Program-made: the position numbers and the translations under genes
The notes under the pieces: generated by a model
What the model was told of the DNA's origin: nothing
What the model saw: only the letters and a program-made list of their open reading frames with translations
Database searches by the model: none
Source of the DNA: Thermoplasmata archaeon
Lineage (GTDB): Archaea; Thermoplasmatota; Thermoplasmata; Lutacidiplasmatales; SKW197
DNA length: 64,000 nucleotides
Assembly: GCA_038874435.1 (NCBI GenBank)
Contig: JAVZCK010000010.1
Span: forward strand, 1 to 64,000
Direction: 5' to 3'
Part shown: positions 52,168-62,011 of the stretch, piece by piece
How the letters are laid out: the number at the start of each line of letters is the position of its first letter
Position numbering within the stretch: the first letter of the stretch is position 1

Positions 52168-53307
52168 ATGAAGTTTGAGCTGACCAAGGAACAGGAAGAG
52201 TTTAGAAGCAAGATAAGGGAATTTGCTCAGAATGTGATTGCAAAGTATGCAGAAGAGAACGACCGCACTGGGAAGCTCTCTCAGGAACTCATAAAAAAGA
52301 TGGGTGATGCGGGCTATCTGGGATTGACAGTGCCAAAGGAATATGGGGGTAACCTCGTTGACAACATCTGCTATGCCATAGCGATTGAGGAGATGGCAAA
52401 GGTATGTGCCTCAACTGCTATCTCCGTGGCTGTCCACAGTTCCCTAGGATGCGGGACAATTCTCTACTATGGCTCAGAAGAACTCAAGAAAAAGTATCTG
52501 CCAGATTTGGCAAGCGGGCGAAAGATTGGGGCTTTCTGTCTAACCGAGCCGAATGCCGGAAGTGACGCAGGCGCCCTCCAGACCACTGCCAAACTGGAAG
52601 GAGAGGAGTATGTGCTTAACGGAGAAAAAACCTTCATCCTGAATGGACCAATTGCCAGCGTTTACACCATCTTTGCACTTACACAGCCGGAACTGAAAAC
52701 AAAAGGAATAAGTGCAATCGTCATAGAGCGTGACACACCTGGCTTCTCAATTTCCCATGTTTTTGACAAGCTTGGTGTAAGAGCCGCTGAAACAGCAAAG
52801 CTGAAGTTTGAGAATGCAAGGGTGCCGAAGACCAATCTACTTGGCAAGGAAGGCGAGGGCTTCAAGATTGCCCTTTCCTGTCTGGATGGTGGCAGAATAG
52901 GAGTTGCCGCCCAGGCACTGGGAATTGCGGAAATCTGTCTTGAGAGTGCAATAAATTATGCAAAGCAACGAGTTCAATTTGGACAACCAATCAGCAAGAA
53001 CCAGGGCTTGCAGTGGATGATCGCGGAAATGGCAACAAGGATTGAGGCAGCCAGATTACTGGTTTATAATGCGGCTTACCACAGAGACATGGGGAAAAGG
53101 GTCACAAAGGAGGCATCAATGGCAAAACTCTTTGCCTCCCAGTGTGCGGTGGATGCATCATCGCTCTGCATGCAGGTTCATGGGGGCTATAGCTACATGA
53201 AAGAATATCCAATTGAGCGGTATTACAGGGATGCGAAGATTACCCAGATTTACGAAGGCACAAGTGAGGTGCAGCGCATCGTAATTTCCAATATGCTTGG
53301 CTTATGA
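52168..53307 (+). CDS. Acyl-CoA dehydrogenase
   Basis: A 379-residue FAD flavoenzyme oxidising acyl-CoA to enoyl-CoA. Seen: KLSQELIKKMGDAGYLGLTV near 35, GAFCLTEPNAGSDAGAL near 120-135, YVLNGEKTFILNG, QALGIAEICLESAINYA and the catalytic Glu in QIYEGTSEVQRIVISN near the end. In an archaeon it points to fatty or amino acid oxidation, consistent with peptide breakdown (inference). The ATG at 52168 is preferred to the long frame from 52000. The stop overlaps the DUF131 start as ATGA. Confidence 0.94.
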   Translation: MKFELTKEQEEFRSKIREFAQNVIAKYAEENDRTGKLSQELIKKMGDAGYLGLTVPKEYGGNLVDNICYAIAIEEMAKVCASTAISVAVHSSLGCGTILYYGSEELKKKYLPDLASGRKIGAFCLTEPNAGSDAGALQTTAKLEGEEYVLNGEKTFILNGPIASVYTIFALTQPELKTKGISAIVIERDTPGFSISHVFDKLGVRAAETAKLKFENARVPKTNLLGKEGEGFKIALSCLDGGRIGVAAQALGIAEICLESAINYAKQRVQFGQPISKNQGLQWMIAEMATRIEAARLLVYNAAYHRDMGKRVTKEASMAKLFASQCAVDASSLCMQVHGGYSYMKEYPIERYYRDAKITQIYEGTSEVQRIVISNMLGL

Positions 53308-53744
53308 GAAATCCGTGGCTTTGGAGACACTCTTTTTTCCTTGGTTTCTTATTTTTGATCGGTGCAATACTCTGCTTTGCCTATGGAATTTACAAGGGAG
53401 AGGTGCAGGCAGGACTTTTACTCATTTTTCCATTTTTTATTGGTAGTGGGATTCTTTCCCTGCTCGGCACAATCTTTCTGATGCTTGCAATCTTCTGCTT
53501 TGCAATTGGATTCATAGGAAGAAGCGTGGGTTTCATAGATATTGGGGTTGAGGAAAAAGATTACGGAGAGCATTTACAAAGCCATGAAAAACCCGAGACA
53601 AGTGTAGATGGGATTCTGCTCGTCGGTCCTTTTCCAGTTATTTTCACCACAAAAAAATCCCACATACTCTATCTCGCAATCCTCGCATTTGCACTAGCAG
53701 TAGGAATTCTGCTCCTGTTTCTAGTTCTCGCATTCTTTCATTAG
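53304..53744 (+). CDS. DUF131-type membrane protein
   Basis: 146 residues with about three hydrophobic helices (12-30, 37-70, 120-143) and the family-like segment DGILLVGPFPVIFTT near 102. Function unknown. Its ATGA overlap couples it to the acyl-CoA dehydrogenase gene. The last 84 coding bases (53655-53738) occur again at 62018-62101 beyond the block of giant genes. Confidence 0.78.
   Translation: MRNPWLWRHSFFLGFLFLIGAILCFAYGIYKGEVQAGLLLIFPFFIGSGILSLLGTIFLMLAIFCFAIGFIGRSVGFIDIGVEEKDYGEHLQSHEKPETSVDGILLVGPFPVIFTTKKSHILYLAILAFALAVGILLLFLVLAFFH
53655..53738 (+). repeat. Direct repeat, left copy (3' end of DUF131)
   Basis: 84 bases identical to 62018-62101 except at two positions, both third codon positions that leave leucine unchanged. 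This is the functional copy within the DUF131 gene, and lies next to the left edge of the block with the giant exported genes. Confidence 0.85.
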
Positions 53745-53783
53745 TTTATTCACTGATTTCTAATGCTAACTTTTGAGGACATG

Positions 53784-53988
53784 AAAAGGGGCTAACCGCT
53801 CTACGCTACCACGAGGGGCTGCGCCACTTACGGACGGGGTTACACCCTATGGTACCACGAGGGTTGGCACCCTTACGGTAACCTGCCTCAAGGGGATACC
53901 TTCGGTATCCCCGAACCTGTCCATTTTTTCCGTGAACGCTTTTGCGAGCGTTAGCGAGCAAAAGGGTTCACCGAACCAACCCTTTTTT
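53784..53988 (+). repeat. GC-rich structured intergenic repeat (long form)
   Basis: It has a run of hairpins and repeats unlike the surrounding sequence. Two related units begin TACCACGAGGG and end CTTACGG (53807-53833 and 53853-53878). A hairpin with 9-base arms GGGGATACC and GGTATCCCC and a 3-base loop is at 53892-53912. Arms CTTTTGC/GCAAAAG are at 53939-53945 and 53958-53964. A terminator-like hairpin AAAGGGTT/AACCCTTT with T-tract is at 53961-53988. Part of it (53836-53912) matches the element at 37742-37792. No coding potential is credible here. Confidence 0.6.
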
Positions 53989-54022
53989 CGTACGATCTAT
54001 GTGTTGCCCTTATTTACCTCTC

Positions 54023-57000
54023 TTAAGAAGAGATTTTCTGCCTCCCTTTCATCCCTTCCCATATCCCCACAATTAGAAGCACAATTAGAAGCAATGCAAG
54101 TGGGATTCCAAAATCAATTCCTTGCTCTGGCACTGACTTAATCCAAACACCAGCTCCAGATTTTGCCTCTGCAAATCCCTCCTTTTTCGCTATTACCTGA
54201 AAAACAAGATTTCCCTCTTTTAATGCAGAAAAAGTAAACACAGCTCCTCCCTCAGCATTCGTAACCTTCTGGTATTCACCAGCAACTACTCCATTTTGCC
54301 CAACAAAAATCTCCACAGTTGCGTTCTCTACACCCCTTCCATTCTCATCCTTCACACTAACAACCACAGTAAAATTCTCACCAACCTTTACCGCTGTTTT
54401 ATCAATCTCCACGCTTATTTTCATTTCTCCTGGCAGAATTCCAAGCAAAATACTTGTTGTTGCATTTTCGTAATGCTCAGCACTTATGTTCGCAACCAGT
54501 TTCCCAAAGATACTAGCATTTACATTCCCAGCAACAAATTTTGTTGTAAATGTTCCATTCGCATCTGTTTGCCCTGCCAGGCTCTCAAACTTACCCGGCA
54601 ATTGCGTGGAAAGAGAAACAGTTGCGTTCTTTACTGGCTCTCCTGTCTCTGCATCTGCGACAATCACACGAAACTCATTTTCTTCGTCAGAGCGAAGCGT
54701 GCTCTTTGCCACAAGAATTTTCGCAGTGAGTTTTGCTAGTGGCACTGTAACACAAACTGTGTTGCTTGGCTCACTCTCGCCAATTGCGTTTACGGCTGTA
54801 ACATGGTAGTAGTAGGTGATGCCAGGGGTAACATTGGTGTCAACAAAAGATGTAGTGTTGGCATCAACGGAGGCAAGAAGGGATTTGTTTTCTGGGCTAA
54901 TACCACGATAAATATTATAGAAGAGAAGAGAAGAACTCCCATTGTGAAGTGGCGGTAACCAAAATAGCGAAGAAGATGTGGGAGAAACCTCAACTTGCAA
55001 ATTGGTTGGTCTTTGGGGAACGCTCTTTTCAAATGCGAACCAAAACATATTTGTGCTCTCCAGATTGCCGCTTTCATCTTCAGCAGTAATGTAGTACTCA
55101 ACCTCGCATATCTTTGGATTATATGAGAAGTCTAGAGTGCACAAGTATTTTCCATGTCTTCCATCTCCACCTTGCAATTCCAAATCTCTCGTGAGAAATT
55201 CTTCATTTTGATACTTATAATGAAGTTTTACAGAAGTAATCGGTAATTTGGATCCCCACACTTCAGCCTCTATCGGCACTTTCCAGCATGATGCAGCAGG
55301 GCAAAATTCATGAACAATGATTATTCTTGATGGTCGTGTAAGGGGAAGAAAATCATTATGCCCTGCCAACGGGACGGGGTAAGGTTTGTCTACAAATCCG
55401 TCGGAATTGTTGTCTGGCGAAAGCCAATTTGACCAGAAATTTCCTGCACTGCTTGAATTCCAGCAATTTCCATTTTCATGTCCTATCAGATGTCCTTCCC
55501 ACACTTGCGTAGTATTGTTGTTATTGTTGATAAAAGCATTCTCATATGTTTGGGTGAAGCCGCAATTAAATCCTAGAGTTATCGCCAATTCTTCGTTTTC
55601 AATAAAACTATTGTTTACGATTCTCGTACTCACTCCTCCGTCAAGATATAAACCCTCTCTATTCTTTATGAGCGTGTTATTCTCAAATCTCGTACGCACA
55701 GATGCCCAGGTATCAATAGCAATTTCATTTCGGAAGAAATAGTTATTCTCAAACAAAAGACAGTTTAAGATTTCGCATCCTATGTAGTTTTCATAGAAGA
55801 TATTTCCCTTTATTACCACCGTTGGTGTGTCATAAGCCGTAGTAGCGTCAAAAAGGATTCCATATGTGTTATGGAATATTGTATTATTTTCAATGATGGT
55901 TACATATGTGCCCTCAGAGGCCACTTCGGTATATACGAAAATTCCAGCGTAACTATCTGAAATTTTATTGTTTATTATATGTAAATCCCTACAAAATCTT
56001 ACGTTTATTCCTCCATATTTTATTGTTGTCTCGGATAATGTAAGATTTGTGCAATTCAGAAAGATTACCTCTCCAATCTCGTGCCTAAATGAGATTTTTT
56101 CTCTCGCTCTATCCTTTATAAAAATTACAGGCAAATCGTTAACATAGTTTGTTTCATCTATATCTATCCCACAAACGAAAGGTGGTGAATAGATCGTGAG
56201 TGTAAGTCCTATTGAAGCATTGTACAATCTGTTTCCTCTGAGAGTGATGTTCCCTTGTGAAAAGACATCTATACACCACTGGTTAGCATAGATTGTATTG
56301 TTGAATATGTTCAAACTATAATCGTTAAATACACAAATCCCAACAATAGAGCTCCGAATTATATTCCCAACAATAGCAACATCTTTATTGTACGATGTAA
56401 ATACACACCCGGCAAATAACCCTCCTTCCACTACCTCCTCAATTGTGTTGTTCAAAACTACACACATTTCCGAACGAGACAATGTGAGACCATACCCACA
56501 TACATTATTTACCACTTTTCCGCCTTTACACTCGATAAGGAGTACCCTCTTCAGGAAAGAGCTATTAGATATTGTTATGTTTTGGGATTCGGATATCCAA
56601 CACGAGATTATATCACTATTCTCACAATCTATACATTTTAATATTGTAAGGTTTACTGTATTAGAGACTCTAATCCCCCTGCAATTAATGAATGTAATTC
56701 CAAGAAGAGTTGCATTTTTTACATTGTTAAGAATAATGCCAAAACCATCAGATGTTATCTTCTTAATTAAACAATTAGCTATCTTAAAATGCTTTGTAGT
56801 ATTTCCAATATATATTCCATATGTACCATACTCTCCGTCGATCTCCCAATCGGAAATAATAAAAGGATTCTCAGGCGTTCCGTTCCCTGAAGAAACTCCA
56901 TTTGCTTCGATAAAATTTTCATCTCCTTCAATGAATATCGGTTTATGAGGATGAGAGTAAGAAGCTTTGCCACATGCTCCAAAAGAATATGAAGAAAAAG

Positions 57001-57058
57001 GAGTACTCACAAAAAAGAGGAGAAGAAAAAATACCATGGAAAAAATCTTTTGGTGCAT
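54023..57058 (-). CDS. Giant exported beta-helix / FN3 / Ig-like surface protein
   Basis: About 1011 residues. A signal peptide (MHQKIFSMVFFLLLFFVST) is followed by a NosD-type beta-helix from about 40 to 560 (begins PIFIEGDENFIEANG, SGNGTPENPFIISDWEI), a fibronectin type III domain near 680-780 (PTNLQVEVSPTSSSLFWLPP, NAIGESEPSN), two Ig-like domains near 790-975 (EPVKNATVSLST, VENATVEIFVG) and a transmembrane tail near 983-1003 with a basic end. It is related to the other two beta-helix proteins only in the helix. The ATG follows GAGGTAAG 10 bases after the stop of the caspase-like giant gene, so it is the second gene of a two-gene unit. Confidence 0.85.
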   Translation of the reverse strand: MHQKIFSMVFFLLLFFVSTPFSSYSFGACGKASYSHPHKPIFIEGDENFIEANGVSSGNGTPENPFIISDWEIDGEYGTYGIYIGNTTKHFKIANCLIKKITSDGFGIILNNVKNATLLGITFINCRGIRVSNTVNLTILKCIDCENSDIISCWISESQNITISNSSFLKRVLLIECKGGKVVNNVCGYGLTLSRSEMCVVLNNTIEEVVEGGLFAGCVFTSYNKDVAIVGNIIRSSIVGICVFNDYSLNIFNNTIYANQWCIDVFSQGNITLRGNRLYNASIGLTLTIYSPPFVCGIDIDETNYVNDLPVIFIKDRAREKISFRHEIGEVIFLNCTNLTLSETTIKYGGINVRFCRDLHIINNKISDSYAGIFVYTEVASEGTYVTIIENNTIFHNTYGILFDATTAYDTPTVVIKGNIFYENYIGCEILNCLLFENNYFFRNEIAIDTWASVRTRFENNTLIKNREGLYLDGGVSTRIVNNSFIENEELAITLGFNCGFTQTYENAFINNNNNTTQVWEGHLIGHENGNCWNSSSAGNFWSNWLSPDNNSDGFVDKPYPVPLAGHNDFLPLTRPSRIIIVHEFCPAASCWKVPIEAEVWGSKLPITSVKLHYKYQNEEFLTRDLELQGGDGRHGKYLCTLDFSYNPKICEVEYYITAEDESGNLESTNMFWFAFEKSVPQRPTNLQVEVSPTSSSLFWLPPLHNGSSSLLFYNIYRGISPENKSLLASVDANTTSFVDTNVTPGITYYYHVTAVNAIGESEPSNTVCVTVPLAKLTAKILVAKSTLRSDEENEFRVIVADAETGEPVKNATVSLSTQLPGKFESLAGQTDANGTFTTKFVAGNVNASIFGKLVANISAEHYENATTSILLGILPGEMKISVEIDKTAVKVGENFTVVVSVKDENGRGVENATVEIFVGQNGVVAGEYQKVTNAEGGAVFTFSALKEGNLVFQVIAKKEGFAEAKSGAGVWIKSVPEQGIDFGIPLALLLIVLLIVGIWEGMKGRQKISS

Positions 57059-57068
57059 CGTTCTTACC

Positions 57069-60000
57069 TCACAAAAACACATGAAGGGAAGTGGTATAGG
57101 CGACCTGTGGGTGTTCATTGGCCCATACATATACACCAACTTTTATCGGAAAAGTGAAATATTTACACTCAAGGTGTCCTGCCTGTGCAAATGAGTCTTC
57201 TTGGTTCGCATAATTGAAAGCCAACTGAAGCGATACTCTAAGTGAATTTACAGAAGGAGAGAAACCGATATGATCTTGCCGGAAAAATCCCCAATCAGGA
57301 TGATGTTTCCGTAAATATGAAAGAAAATAGTAGAGAAATTCTGTTTCAAACCCTTCACAATCTCTATCTGCATATTGGTTGTAATAGGATTCACACATCT
57401 TTTCCCATGAAAATGCCTCTGGCTGAGAGGATGGATTATAGCTCTCTGCGCATCTATCATTCCACCATTTCTCTGCATTTTGAAGAGAACATCTATCTGC
57501 TACAGCGAAAGAATATTCACTCCCCTTGCAGCTAGTGATAATCACACCTATGTTATTGAGAGTAGAGTTTGAGAGCCACTTAATTACATTTGCCACAAAG
57601 TTACCACTTTTGCATGCAAAGATTAGGATGGACTGTTTTGTGGTGGATGGTAGAATGGAAAGGTCCGTTGCAAACTGTCGTGCAAGGATGAATCCTTCTC
57701 CACTTAACCTATCGTCACTCCCGTGACATATATAGGCAGAAAATACAAAGGAGGGAGAAAGAGCACTGATTGAAGTATAGAGAGAGGAGAGTGTTGAAGA
57801 AGTGAAATCATGGTCAACAATACCTTCATGTACAGGGTCAACAAAAGATGTATCATTCCGTGTCATATCGTATATACGCGGTAAGTTGTAGGAGGAATCC
57901 ATTGTTTGTGTAGAGGGAGGCTTACCCCTTGGGTAGCATACATGGATATCCTCAGGTTTGTAATTGTAAACCCACACCAGAACATCATAGAGGAAAATAA
58001 GTTCGTTCCAGAATTCAGCGTAGTTTGTATCTGCAGTGGAGCCTGCACCTAGTATTGCAATTCGTTTGTCGTGCCGAATAGGGTCTTGCCAGCTCCCCAT
58101 GCTTCTTGCATACTCCTCATATTCATCAGGCATTCCGTCCCAGTCACCATCCTGCGTGTAACTCCACGGGTCTGTAACAAAACCAATGCACTCACAGCAA
58201 TCCCCAAATCCATCAGAATCTGAATCTCCATTAGTGGGATTTGTGAAGTAAATCATACACTCTTCCCAATCCGTGAGATAATCCTGATCAGAGTCATAAG
58301 CAAATGGATTTGTTATTCCTGGATGTGCCACTGCCCAGCCACTCACATCTTGCTGTGTCTGTGGCACAAAGATTAGTGTGTGAGGATTTATGTCCTGCAA
58401 ATAGAGCCAGTTTCGCTTAATTTCGTTTTGAGGCGTAATTGTATCCAGATAAACCTTGTATGGCACTTCCCAGTTTGCACCACTGAAATGTGCCCGAAAC
58501 TCCCATCTTGCATGCATAGTGCTTTGTGCTCCTGGCAAATGCAACACAATGTTAGATGTATGAATTGTACTTCCATAAACTGTGGGCATCAACAAATCTT
58601 CCTGGCCATCTTTCAGACCATCATCGTCCACATCTGGGTCATTTGGGTCTATCTTTACTCGGTTCATGCCCTTTGGAAAGAAATCCAAAAAGGAACTGGA
58701 AAGAGAAACAGTGAAGTGTGGATTTGTGCTTGTGTATGTTATTGTATGCACACCACTCAAAAGCGGATGTTCTACATCAAACTCACCAACTCTCATAGGC
58801 AGAGAGAAAGGATTCCTACCTTCATATTTTCCCTGATGTACCAGCCACCCATCCAGGTAAACCTCAATCCATGTGCTCTCTATTTCCCACCAACTAGTTC
58901 CTGCACAGAAAACATAATAGTGAAGCTTGTAATGGCCAGGGTATTTTACAGAGAAATCACCCCATGAGGGATATGCATAACACATGGTAAATGTAACATA
59001 CCCTGTTGCCACTCCATTTTTTCCTTCAAATTTCAATTTGAATCCTGTTGCACCATCAAAAATGGCTCCAGGCATGTACTGTGTAAGGTCTATATCAAAA
59101 CTCTCCCTTTCTATCCCCTCATTATCTGTCCCTCTATCGCCACCATCTCCAGCTGTAAAGCTCCATATCTGGTTTATATGAATGTGGTTATTTGCATCCA
59201 TATACCAAAAGTAGATTTTAAGAGATGCTGAACTTACCGTAGATTTCCACTCAAACTTTCCAGATAGTTTATAGTTACACAACTCATCATAAAAAGAGAT
59301 TGGGTTTGTAAAATATGACTGTTGGGTGGTTCCAAATTGATATGTAAATGACAATACAGCAACTTCTGCAGTTTCATACCCATCACTCAATCCGTCATTA
59401 TCCGTATCTTCAGCTACAACCTTCGTTGCCACATCAAACTCCAGCTTTACGCTCTCCAGCCTTCCCTCACAGCCTTTCTCCATATCGTAGATAATTATCT
59501 CCCAGTCCTTCCAGTAATAGAAATAGTCCTCTGGTAGCAATGGCTCTATGTCCTCAACTGTTGCATCAGTGCCAAACAAATCTCGCTTTATTGTTGCGCT
59601 ACCATTAATTGGCTCATTTGTATTCCACACTTTCCATGAAATCTGCCAGGGATAGTTTACTGGTCTCATGTACACAACCAAATCGCTCAGTCGCTCATGC
59701 CAGAGTGTGAACTCAACATAGCCATTCTTCAAGTCTCCATACACCTCCACATCCACATATGCTTTTGTGCTATTTAAATCATGCAGGTTGTACGGGGAAG
59801 GTGTGTAGTTAATTGTGTAAGGCACAGGTGGTTCTGGCACGAAAGCGAAAAACGAAATTGTTTGTGTGGTAAATGCCTCATACCCATCTATTAGTTTATC
59901 CTCATCAGTATCGCTTGAAAATGGATTGCTCAGGTAGTTATCAACTTCCTCGCCATCCAGCAAGCCATCAAAGTCCGCATCTGCAAGTGCCATTCCTGTC

Positions 60001-61802
60001 TGGTTTTCTGAGATTGGGGCTCTGAAATCTCTGTAAAATGCACTCACGAGAATTACCTCTCTGTAATCGTTTATTCCATCATTGTCTGTGTCGTTGCTCG
60101 TTGCATTCGGGTCTGCAAATCCGCTCACGCATAGCACACTTTCCATCTCCAGCAAAAGATTGCCATTGCTGAGTGTGAAGTTCTCGCTCTGGTTCTTGCA
60201 GAACTGGAAGTAAGCAATTGGATTACTCACATTCTCCTCGTAAATCTCTATCCTCGTGTTCATGAAGAAAGAGACAGCAACTAATTCATTCACCTCAATT
60301 GTCCCATTTACGCTCTTGCCAGAAAATTCCCAGTAACCCGCTTCAGGGACTCTATAGCCAGAGTAAGGCGAGAGTGTGGAATTCTTGTTCACAAATGCAT
60401 AGAATTTTCCAGTTGTAATTTCATAGCCTGCAAGAACAATTTTCCGCAAATAAATTTCAGTGACTGTGTTTTTGTTCCCATCAAGAATGCCATCGTCATC
60501 GCTATCTGGGTCATTCGGGTCTGGCTCATAGAGGTCAACCCTGCCATTGTGGTCTGCATATTCCGTGCCATCTAGAAGTCCATCATTGTCTGTATCCGGA
60601 TTCAGCGGGTCTGTTGTTGTATTCGTATCCGTATCGTTTTGCCATGAAAGCGGTGTGCCATTGCCTTGTGCCTTAGCCAATCCAATTTCCAGGCCATCAG
60701 AGAGCCCATCATCATCTGTATCCGTCAAACCAGGATTTGTTTCTCCACTATCAACCTGCCCATTTCTGTTCACATCCTCATTTCCATCAATTATGCCATC
60801 ATCGTCGCTGTCATCATCACCTGGATTTGTTGTTGTCACCGGGTCCGTGTCAGCCACAAACAAGCTCATGTTGGTATTGTTGCCCTGTGGTTGCACAAGT
60901 CCGATTTCCAGACCATCTGAAAGGAAATCCAAATCTGAATCCCAGACAAGTGGCGAAGTTCCCAGAGCTAGCACTTCGTAGCCATCCCAGATTCCATCCT
61001 CATCGCTATCATCATCAAGTGGATTTGTGAAAAATAACTTTACTTCCTGTCCATCGCAAAGCAAATCGTTATCAGTATCTGGATCAAATGGGTCTGTCCC
61101 AATGCTCACCTCCTCCTCAAATCCCAGGCTATCGTTATCATAATCTTGCGAGAGAGTTTTGTCAATTATTTTGCAGAGCATTTCCTGGGCGGTTGCATTT
61201 ATTATCCAGTCATTATTTCCGCTGCCATCCATCTTTGCCCTGATGTCATTTTGCATTTTATCAACGAATTCGCTGTAGTTGCCAGCAACAAGCATGTTTT
61301 TTGCAGCATCAATTTTGTTTGCCAATGCATTTTTTCGCTGTTTTGCTGGTGGCTTGAAGTATGCATCTGGGAGCGAGAGTATTTTTTCCTTCAGAAAATC
61401 CAGGGCAAGGAAAATGTCGCAGGAGTAAACTGTGGCTGTGAGCTCGTTGTTTGTCTCATCCGTTTCTGTGATTTCGTTCTGCGGGTCAATCACCACTCTC
61501 AATATGTATTTGCCAGCATTTGGAAGTGTGAAATTGAGTGAAACAATCTCGGTTTCGTTTTTAAAATTAAGATTACCATGATAAAAATTATCATTGAAGC
61601 ACACAACATACTCTGTTTGCAAGTTTGTTGTGGTGGAACAAAAAGTAATCTTTACGGTTATGTTTTCCCCTGGATAGCCAATTTCATCCGTGTAATTTAT
61701 GTTAATGTTTTTTACGGACAAATCCACATCCATAAACTGGTTTGGTGTTATCCAGGCACTTAAAAGCATCAGCATACACACAAAAATTGGATTTGGATTC
61801 AA
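57069..61802 (-). CDS. Giant exported protein with Ca-repeat stalk and caspase-like domain
   Basis: About 1577 residues. A signal peptide leads to a CARDB-like domain (30-130, GENITVKITF, ETDETNNELTATV), then thrombospondin type 3-like Asp-rich Ca-binding repeats (about 225-440, DPDTDNDGLLDG, DSDDDGIIDGN), more such pieces near 600-640 and a P-domain-like region near 665-790. The last 250 residues carry VFSAYICHGSDDR with His1360 and ILIFACKSGNF with Cys1397, a clan CD (caspase/C13/C25-like) pair. GAGGTG at 61809-61814 sits 6 bases before a TTG at 61802, the probable start; no ATG fits. Calcium-dependent folding and secreted peptidase activity are inferred. Confidence 0.8.
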   Translation of the reverse strand: MNPNPIFVCMLMLLSAWITPNQFMDVDLSVKNININYTDEIGYPGENITVKITFCSTTTNLQTEYVVCFNDNFYHGNLNFKNETEIVSLNFTLPNAGKYILRVVIDPQNEITETDETNNELTATVYSCDIFLALDFLKEKILSLPDAYFKPPAKQRKNALANKIDAAKNMLVAGNYSEFVDKMQNDIRAKMDGSGNNDWIINATAQEMLCKIIDKTLSQDYDNDSLGFEEEVSIGTDPFDPDTDNDLLCDGQEVKLFFTNPLDDDSDEDGIWDGYEVLALGTSPLVWDSDLDFLSDGLEIGLVQPQGNNTNMSLFVADTDPVTTTNPGDDDSDDDGIIDGNEDVNRNGQVDSGETNPGLTDTDDDGLSDGLEIGLAKAQGNGTPLSWQNDTDTNTTTDPLNPDTDNDGLLDGTEYADHNGRVDLYEPDPNDPDSDDDGILDGNKNTVTEIYLRKIVLAGYEITTGKFYAFVNKNSTLSPYSGYRVPEAGYWEFSGKSVNGTIEVNELVAVSFFMNTRIEIYEENVSNPIAYFQFCKNQSENFTLSNGNLLLEMESVLCVSGFADPNATSNDTDNDGINDYREVILVSAFYRDFRAPISENQTGMALADADFDGLLDGEEVDNYLSNPFSSDTDEDKLIDGYEAFTTQTISFFAFVPEPPVPYTINYTPSPYNLHDLNSTKAYVDVEVYGDLKNGYVEFTLWHERLSDLVVYMRPVNYPWQISWKVWNTNEPINGSATIKRDLFGTDATVEDIEPLLPEDYFYYWKDWEIIIYDMEKGCEGRLESVKLEFDVATKVVAEDTDNDGLSDGYETAEVAVLSFTYQFGTTQQSYFTNPISFYDELCNYKLSGKFEWKSTVSSASLKIYFWYMDANNHIHINQIWSFTAGDGGDRGTDNEGIERESFDIDLTQYMPGAIFDGATGFKLKFEGKNGVATGYVTFTMCYAYPSWGDFSVKYPGHYKLHYYVFCAGTSWWEIESTWIEVYLDGWLVHQGKYEGRNPFSLPMRVGEFDVEHPLLSGVHTITYTSTNPHFTVSLSSSFLDFFPKGMNRVKIDPNDPDVDDDGLKDGQEDLLMPTVYGSTIHTSNIVLHLPGAQSTMHARWEFRAHFSGANWEVPYKVYLDTITPQNEIKRNWLYLQDINPHTLIFVPQTQQDVSGWAVAHPGITNPFAYDSDQDYLTDWEECMIYFTNPTNGDSDSDGFGDCCECIGFVTDPWSYTQDGDWDGMPDEYEEYARSMGSWQDPIRHDKRIAILGAGSTADTNYAEFWNELIFLYDVLVWVYNYKPEDIHVCYPRGKPPSTQTMDSSYNLPRIYDMTRNDTSFVDPVHEGIVDHDFTSSTLSSLYTSISALSPSFVFSAYICHGSDDRLSGEGFILARQFATDLSILPSTTKQSILIFACKSGNFVANVIKWLSNSTLNNIGVIITSCKGSEYSFAVADRCSLQNAEKWWNDRCAESYNPSSQPEAFSWEKMCESYYNQYADRDCEGFETEFLYYFLSYLRKHHPDWGFFRQDHIGFSPSVNSLRVSLQLAFNYANQEDSFAQAGHLECKYFTFPIKVGVYVWANEHPQVAYTTSLHVFL

Positions 61803-62011
61803 CGCAATCACCTCAAAAGTAATATATGGATTTTGTAGTATTTAATTGTTTCTATGCATGATTTTTATTTAAAATTAATTATTTTTTTTTTTTTTTATTT
61901 ATAAAAATCTGAAAATAAAACTACACATTTGCTATTCTGGTAGATACATGCTACGGACAATCTAGGTTGCATTCTCATACAGTACAACCCCCTCCTGGAA
62001 AACATTGGGTT
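61803..62011. other. AT-rich non-coding gap with T15 tract
   Basis: Upstream of the giant gene: TATA-like sequences for the minus strand near 61843, then a 15-base T run at 61882-61896. The remaining bases to 62011 show no credible gene. With the repeat remnant at 62012-62107, this makes about 306 bases without a conventional gene. Confidence 0.5.

Noticed and set aside
53932-54141. 69-codon plus-strand frame in the structured intergenic region
   Set aside because: It runs over hairpins and into the antisense of the next gene; no start signals or family.
56388-56948. 186-codon plus-strand frame opposite the beta-helix giant
   Set aside because: Antisense of a long, well-supported coding sequence with repeats; composition is that of a shadow.
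61882-61896. Run of 15 T residues as a functional element
   Set aside because: Homopolymers of this length are prone to sequencing error and can form by chance in an AT-rich gap; no hairpin precedes it on the plus strand.
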